This document shows, one piece after another, positions 24,516-24,654 of a DNA stretch of 24,654 nucleotides (within the stretch, counting starts at the first letter, position 1; the number at the start of each line of letters is the position of its first letter). A program made the translations under genes and the position numbers. Origin of the DNA: CAZBUK01 sp964495085 (GTDB taxonomy: Bacteria; Bacteroidota; Ignavibacteria; T3Sed10-11); assembly GCA_964495085.1 (NCBI GenBank), contig CAZBUK010000058.1, positions 1 through 24,654 on the forward strand, in the 5' to 3' direction. Below the pieces are notes generated by a model. That model did not search any database. It saw only the letters and a program-made list of their open reading frames with translations, and was not told the DNA's origin.

Positions 24516-24654
24516 AAAAAACCCCGGGTGGTGAAAGTATGGTAGGAGATAATAAACAATCCACAAGATAAAACCCTGTTAGGGGTGGCAGTATTTTTTA
24601 AAGGTTCTTTGGACCTGTATGGCGAATACCCGGTAATCTTTGATTTGCCGGCAC
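24516..24654. repeat. Probable dispersed intergenic repeat, cut by the window end
   Basis: Two related units are seen: an AAAACCC..GGGTGG..AGTAT pattern at 24516-24540 and again at 24570-24594, 54 bp apart. The second contains a small CCCT-GTT-AGGG hairpin. A further hairpin near the end pairs CCGGTAATC with GATTTGCCGG (24630-24651). Such modular hairpin repeats are known in intergenic regions of FCB bacteria; the exact family is not identified. Confidence 0.4.

Larger units (their letters stand above)
24219..24654. other. Non-coding tail of the window
   Basis: These 436 bp carry no supported gene. A 70-codon ORF with a GTG start (24226-24438) encodes a hydrophobic, Cys-rich peptide with no known features and is probably chance. 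The region holds one candidate terminator and, from about 24516, repeat-like sequence that runs off the end. Confidence 0.6.

Noticed and set aside
1..24654. CRISPR arrays, tRNA or rRNA genes, insertion sequences
   Set aside because: None seen: no regularly spaced repeats, no cloverleaf-like segments in the gaps, and no transposase or integrase motifs.

Overview
The window is about 24.7 kb of bacterial chromosome with moderate GC, apart from an AT-rich first 1.3 kb. It carries two complete [NiFe] hydrogenase operons placed head to tail, and a housekeeping block upstream. The mix of genes (a stand-alone nuoGHI block, HoxEFUYH beside an HydBGDA-type enzyme, weak Shine-Dalgarno sites at several genes, and a CTTCGACTCCGCTCGG-like intergenic repeat) suggests an uncultured or anaerobic member of the FCB group (Ignavibacteria, Calditrichota, KSB1 or a relative). 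That placement is inference; no rRNA or marker gene is present to confirm it.

Left part (1-5360). An AT-rich multi-pass membrane protein is followed by a small membrane protein that overlaps it by 137 bp in another frame, and then by an NtrC-type AAA+/Fis regulator without a receiver domain and without the GAFTGA loop. A strong terminator separates these from a minus-strand pair, a membrane glycosyltransferase 2 and a secreted probable beta-barrel protein. Uridine kinase diverges from that pair behind a good sigma70 promoter.

Middle (5483-13515). These genes are an M16 zinc peptidase with its own promoter, alanine dehydrogenase, and a three-gene piece of respiratory complex I (nuoG-nuoH-nuoI) with no other nuo subunits. 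A 566-bp non-coding gap with a REP-like inverted repeat comes next, followed by the ComM/YifB AAA+ ATPase.

Right part (13790-24218). hoxE-hoxF-hoxU-hoxY-hoxH-hoxW encode a group 3d NAD-coupled bidirectional hydrogenase and its maturation protease, with overlapping or nearly touching genes. Only 59 bp later hydB, a cyclic-nucleotide-binding-domain protein, hydG, hydD, hydA and a second protease encode a group 3b (sulfhydrogenase-type, usually NADP-linked) enzyme. Together these could exchange electrons between H2 and the NAD(H) and NADP(H) pools. The complex I genes could connect NADH or ferredoxin oxidation to a membrane gradient. No hypABCDEF genes for active-site assembly are in the window.

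The last 436 bp are non-coding and hold a candidate terminator and what looks like the beginning of a dispersed repeat that runs off the end. I see no tRNA, rRNA, CRISPR array, transposase or integrase. I do not see an unmistakably new system. The best candidates for something undescribed are the putative membrane protein / overlapping small protein / degenerate NtrC module at the left, and the tryptophan-rich cyclic-nucleotide-domain protein without a DNA-binding domain inside the group 3b operon.
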